Positions 6,006-8,328 of a stretch of 8,328 nt of DNA are shown piece by piece. A program made the translations under genes and the position numbers. The notes beneath the pieces are model-generated. The model did no database searches, had not been told where the DNA came from, and saw nothing but the letters and a program-made list of their open reading frames with translations. Location of the stretch: the NCBI GenBank assembly GCA_964531215.1, contig CAZHFK010000043.1, positions 1-8,328 on the forward strand, given 5' to 3'. Position 1 is the stretch's first letter. Each line of letters starts with the position of its first letter. The stretch is from WJKP01 sp964531215. Lineage in GTDB: Bacteria > Patescibacteriota > Patescibacteriia > CAIXNZ01.

Positions 6006-6356
6006 ATGGAAAATTTTGATAAATTCCCTTATTTTTCCGATGAAGATGTCAGAATGATTGCTTATTGTCCGTTTTGTGAATCAGATTTAAATCCGGTTAA
6101 GGCTAAAATTATTGATGATCGAGACGATGGTCAGTTGATTCATATTCAATGTAATAATTGTCATGGGTTTATTTTGGCTTTATTGACAAAAACCGTTAGT
6201 GGTTTAAGTTCGATCGGTTTGATTACTGATTTGACTTTTGATGACGTTTTTCAATTTAAAAATAAACCCAAATTACGAGCCGATGATATTATTGACATAC
6301 ATCAGGCTTGGGCAAGCAAAAAAAGCAAAGATATTGTTAAACAGTTAATTAAATAG
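6006..6356 (+). CDS. Small zinc-ribbon protein of unknown function
   Basis: A 116-residue soluble protein with two cysteine knuckles, CPFC (21-24) and CNNC (49-52), spaced 24 residues apart. This is the pattern of a four-cysteine zinc ribbon. The beta-rich linker (VKAKIIDDRDDGQLIHIQ) fits that fold. Behind the ribbon come a hydrophobic glycine/serine stretch (about 57-75), then TDLTFDDVFQFKN and LRADDIIDIHQAWASK (about 91-106), which looks like a helical tail. I know no experimentally defined role. Proteins of this shape can bind nucleic acid or other proteins, but no catalytic motif is present. It has its own promoter just upstream, no SD, and lies 68 bp before the bL25 gene, with a weak AT-rich inverted repeat in between. 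A regulatory or ribosome-associated role is speculation from position. Confidence 0.8.
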   Translation: MENFDKFPYFSDEDVRMIAYCPFCESDLNPVKAKIIDDRDDGQLIHIQCNNCHGFILALLTKTVSGLSSIGLITDLTFDDVFQFKNKPKLRADDIIDIHQAWASKKSKDIVKQLIK

Positions 6357-6364
6357 AGATTATT

Positions 6365-6400
6365 AAAATCTAATAAAGAATATGTAAAATTTTAGATTTT
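6365..6400 (+). terminator. Weak AT-rich inverted repeat, possible terminator
   Basis: AAAATCTAA (6365-6373) is perfectly complementary to TTAGATTTT (6392-6400), with an 18-nt centre and a short T run within the second arm. It sits 9 nt after the zinc-ribbon stop. The stem is almost all A-T, so it is a weak terminator at best and may instead be a regulatory repeat. Confidence 0.3.
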
Positions 6401-6405
6401 GCATT

Positions 6406-6414
6406 TGATATAAA
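6406..6414 (+). promoter_or_regulatory. Candidate extended -10 for the bL25 gene
   Basis: TGATATAAA gives TATAAA (6409-6414) with an upstream TG. No good -35 is found at 16-18 nt. Transcription would begin within about five bases of ATG 6425, so the message would be almost leaderless. This agrees with the absent SD but is not proven. Confidence 0.3.
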
Positions 6415-6424
6415 TATTAAAATT

Positions 6425-7111
6425 ATGGCAACTTATTTACTTAAAGCACAATCAAGAGACATCACCGGTAAAGAGGTTAATCAATTACGGGAAAAAGATT
6501 TAATCCCGGCTATTTTATATGGTCCGGATATTGAAAATAAAAATTTGGCGGTTAGTAAAAATGAATTTTGGAAAATTTATAATCAAACCGGTTCCAGTAG
6601 CTTGATTGATTTACAAATTGATGATGAGGCTCCAATTAAAATTTTAATTCAAGATCATCAAACCGATCCTTTGACCGGGGATATTATTCATCTTGATTTT
6701 TATCAAATTAAAGAAGGTAAGAAAATTACAACCGAGGTTGAATTGGAATTTGTTGGTGAAGCACCGGCGGTTAAGGAATTAGGCGGTATTTTGGTTAAAA
6801 GTTTTGATGAGATAGAGATTAGATGTTTACCTAAGGATCTTGAGAAGGTTGATAAAATTCAGGTAGATTTATCAAGCTTAAAAACATATTCAGACGCTAT
6901 TCATATTAAAGATTTAAATGTGCCCGAAGGGATAAAAATTACTGCCGAAGATGATGAATTAGTTGCTTTGGTTTCTCCGCCTAGAGAAGAAGAAGAACCA
7001 TTGCCAGCCGAAGAGGAAGGTGTTGAGCCTGAGGTGATAGGTGAAACTGAAAAAGTATCAGAAAAAACTGAAGAAGCTGAGAAAGGGTCAAAAGAAGAAT
7101 CGGAAAAATAA
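6425..7111 (+). CDS. rplY: Large-subunit ribosomal protein bL25 (long, TL5/CTC type)
   Basis: A 228-residue 5S rRNA-binding protein of the large ribosomal subunit. The N-terminal domain (about 1-92) has the family signatures: LKAQSRDITGKEVNQLREK with LIPAILYGPD (27-35), SSSLIDLQID (57-66), and ILIQDHQTDPLTGDIIHLDF (73-92). The C-terminal beta domain of the TL5/CTC subfamily follows (about 98-185), with VELEFVGEAPAVKELGGIL (105-123), LPKDLEKVDKIQVDLSSL (135-152) and LNVPEGIKITAEDDELVALV. It ends in a 42-residue tail from Arg187, strongly rich in Glu (REEEEPLPAEEEG and onwards), which is longer and more acidic than is typical and likely disordered. There is no SD before ATG 6425. A strong terminator follows. 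In many bacteria this gene neighbours peptidyl-tRNA hydrolase (pth); that is not so here. Confidence 0.95.
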   Translation: MATYLLKAQSRDITGKEVNQLREKDLIPAILYGPDIENKNLAVSKNEFWKIYNQTGSSSLIDLQIDDEAPIKILIQDHQTDPLTGDIIHLDFYQIKEGKKITTEVELEFVGEAPAVKELGGILVKSFDEIEIRCLPKDLEKVDKIQVDLSSLKTYSDAIHIKDLNVPEGIKITAEDDELVALVSPPREEEEPLPAEEEGVEPEVIGETEKVSEKTEEAEKGSKEESEK

Positions 7112-7117
7112 TATAAT

Positions 7118-7146
7118 TTTATAAAATATGCCCCATGAGTTATAAT
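7118..7146 (+). promoter_or_regulatory. Candidate promoter nested in the bL25 terminator
   Basis: TTTATA (7118-7123) and a consensus TATAAT (7141-7146) are 17 nt apart, and the -10 falls in the loop of the terminator hairpin. Transcription would start near 7153, about 27 nt before the lipoprotein start codon. The -35 is a 4-of-6 match, so this is tentative. Confidence 0.35.
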
Positions 7147-7167
7147 GATTATGGGGCGTATTTATTT
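7124..7167 (+). terminator. Intrinsic terminator after the bL25 gene
   Basis: A 13-bp stem with one T-G wobble (AAATATGCCCCAT at 7124-7136 with ATGGGGCGTATTT at 7151-7163) encloses a 14-nt loop and ends in TTTATTT. It begins 13 nt after the bL25 stop. The A-rich upstream flank could let it work weakly on the minus strand too. Confidence 0.85.
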
Positions 7168-7179
7168 AATAAAAAATAA

Positions 7180-8211
7180 ATGAAAAAAATAATTCATTTA
7201 AGCATTCTTATTTTTATATTTTTTTTACTTAGCGGTTGTTCATTGGTAAGGTTTTTCAATTATGAAGTTACTGATTCAAAAAATATTTTTCGTCCAAAAA
7301 CAGAAGACGTGCTTAGGAAAAAAATTAATGGAGAAGAAATACAACTGGAAGAAAATAAAAACTCTTATCCAGTGGCAATTATGGTTGAAAACGCGGCTGA
7401 TGCTTGGCCGCTTTCTGGAGTCGATAAAGCAGATTTGGTAATAGAGGCAATTACCGAAGCATCAATAACTCGTTTTGTGGTTATTTATGCCAATGATAAA
7501 GATATAGAAAAAATAGGACCAGTCCGCTCAGCTCGCCCTTATTATTTGGATTGGATTGAACCATTTGAACCGGTTTATATGCATGTTGGCGGAGCACCTG
7601 AAGCTTTAAGACTTTTGGCTAACGGTCAGTATAATTTAATTAATTTGGACCAATTTTTAAATTACCAGTATTATTGGCGTGATAATAAATGGCGTTATGC
7701 GCCTCATAATGTTTATACTTCTTCCGAATTAATCAAACGGGTTTTAGCTGACAAGGATCTACAGGAACCGGTTGATTATCAAATGTGGCAATATAAAAAA
7801 GATAAAGAATTGGATGATCGTCCGGAACAATTGCAAAATATTACACTTTTATATACCAATGATTATTATCGGGTAGATTGGAAATATAATCGTGAAGAAA
7901 ATAATTATATCCGTTATCAATATAATGACATCCAGCAAATGACTGACGGTGAATGGATAAAGGCTAAAAATATTATAGTTCAAGTTAATGATATGGTTGT
8001 TTTGGACAATGTCGGCCGAAAAAGAATTACAACTATCGGTGAAGGTAAGGCCTGGGTATTTAGGGACGGTGAAGCAATTGAAGGTAAATGGGTAAAAGAA
8101 TCAAAAGACAAACGAACAATTTATTATGATAATAATAACAATGAAATTGTTTTTAATGGCGGCATGACTTGGATACAAGTTATTCCCAATGAAAATTATT
8201 TAAAGTATTAA
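7180..8211 (+). CDS. DUF3048 (YerB-like) lipoprotein
   Basis: A 343-residue predicted lipoprotein. The signal peptide MKKIIHLSILIFIFFLLSGC ends in a lipobox LSGC with Cys20 as the lipidated residue, so the mature protein is anchored on the outer face of the membrane. The DUF3048 domain begins at SYPVAIMVEN (62-71) and has the family's core motifs: ADLVIEAITEASITRF (84-99), IGPVRSARPYYLDW (112-125), MHVGG (134-138) and RYAPHNVYTS (172-181). The C-terminal domain contains IIVQVNDM, GEAIEGKW (297-304) and GMTWIQVIP (328-336), as in Bacillus YerB. Length is normal for the family. The biochemical function of DUF3048 proteins is not established to my knowledge; an envelope or cell-wall role is plausible from location only. 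It has no SD and is bracketed by terminators, so it is probably transcribed alone. Confidence 0.92.
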   Translation: MKKIIHLSILIFIFFLLSGCSLVRFFNYEVTDSKNIFRPKTEDVLRKKINGEEIQLEENKNSYPVAIMVENAADAWPLSGVDKADLVIEAITEASITRFVVIYANDKDIEKIGPVRSARPYYLDWIEPFEPVYMHVGGAPEALRLLANGQYNLINLDQFLNYQYYWRDNKWRYAPHNVYTSSELIKRVLADKDLQEPVDYQMWQYKKDKELDDRPEQLQNITLLYTNDYYRVDWKYNREENNYIRYQYNDIQQMTDGEWIKAKNIIVQVNDMVVLDNVGRKRITTIGEGKAWVFRDGEAIEGKWVKESKDKRTIYYDNNNNEIVFNGGMTWIQVIPNENYLKY

Positions 8212-8229
8212 TAAGTTAAAAGAATTTTG

Positions 8230-8263
8230 AAAAAAGGATAATCTCTGAGATTATCTTTTTTTT
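8230..8263. terminator. Intrinsic terminator after the lipoprotein gene
   Basis: GATAATC (8237-8243) pairs with GATTATC (8249-8255) around TCTGA. The stem extends through a G-T wobble and an A-run/T-run (8230-8235 with 8257-8262) to about 14 bp, ending in a T run. It starts 18 nt after the lipoprotein stop. The A and T flanks make it usable in both directions. Confidence 0.88.
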
Positions 8264-8268
8264 AAGAA

Positions 8269-8298
8269 TTGACAAAAATTGTTACAATTGCAGCAATT
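8269..8298 (+). promoter_or_regulatory. Possible promoter/operator at the window edge
   Basis: A consensus TTGACA (8269-8274) faces out of the window and is followed by the palindrome AATTGC-A-GCAATT (8286-8298). The region where a -10 would fall (8290-8298) lies in the palindrome and is a poor match. TACAAT at 8283-8288 with an upstream TG is another possible -10 but has no good -35. Any target gene lies beyond the edge. Confidence 0.3.
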
Positions 8299-8315
8299 AG
8301 GGTTACATTTGGGAT
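8279..8315 (+). repeat. Right copy of the inverted end motif
   Basis: TTGTTACAATTGCA, an 8-nt gap, then GGTTACATTTGGGAT. This matches the reverse complement of 19-53 in both blocks, with one substitution and one inserted base in the first block and one missing T in the second. The G-rich side points out of the window to the right, mirroring the left copy. A link to a mobile-element end is inference. Confidence 0.5.
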
Positions 8316-8328
8316 TTCGTTCACATGT

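Noticed and set aside
1..8328. Alternative genetic code (UGA as glycine) of some Patescibacteria
   Set aside because: UGA is used as the stop of rodA and of the 48-codon gene, and no conserved glycine is encoded by UGA in the genes read.
1..8328. CRISPR array, tRNA or rRNA genes
   Set aside because: No regularly spaced direct repeats, cloverleaf sequence or rRNA-like stretch was seen on either strand.
8299..8328. Start of a further gene at the right edge (ATG at 8325)
   Set aside because: Only four bases follow the possible start and no ribosome site precedes it, so it cannot be supported.

Overview
The window looks like part of a small, AT-rich bacterial genome, most likely a Candidate Phyla Radiation (Patescibacteria) member of the Parcubacteria type. 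This is inferred from very low GC with short AT-rich spacers, a lysine-rich GyrB, a bL25 protein with an acidic tail, a DUF3048 lipoprotein, and core genes mostly lacking Shine-Dalgarno (SD) sites. UGA acts as a stop (it ends rodA and the 48-codon gene), so this is not one of the UGA-as-glycine lineages. No tRNA, rRNA or CRISPR array was seen.

Left part (1-1730): a probable accessory module of three + strand genes. They are a papain-like (C1) cysteine peptidase with an intact Gln/Cys/His/Asn set but no signal peptide, a 92-residue ribbon-helix-helix-like protein, and a 48-residue gene whose SD includes the stop codon of the gene before it. All three have textbook AAGGAGG/AGGAGG sites and a slightly richer base composition than the rest. 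A strong intrinsic terminator follows the peptidase. A second hairpin at 1687-1720 serves both the 48-residue gene and the convergent gyrB.

Centre (1733-5947): gyrB lies on the minus strand and reads from a good promoter. Back to back with it is a + strand promoter for a two-gene unit, an unrecognised single-pass membrane protein with two beta-rich repeats followed by rodA (peptidoglycan glycosyltransferase of the SEDS family).

Right part (5948-8263): a zinc-ribbon protein with its own TTGACA promoter, the ribosomal protein bL25 gene, and a DUF3048 (YerB-like) lipoprotein gene. Strong hairpin terminators lie between the last two and after the last. Genes here have no SD and apparently very short leaders.

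Edges: the two ends of the window carry diverged copies of one motif (TTGT-ACA-TTGCA, a 7-8 nt gap, then GGTTACATTT-GGG) in inverted orientation, each pointing outwards. These are probably ends of related mobile elements or copies of a dispersed repeat. They may be why the sequence stops where it does, if the window is a whole contig.

The most unusual points are the outward-facing inverted end motif, the SD-rich accessory module with its unlisted 48-residue gene, and the unknown membrane protein tied to rodA.
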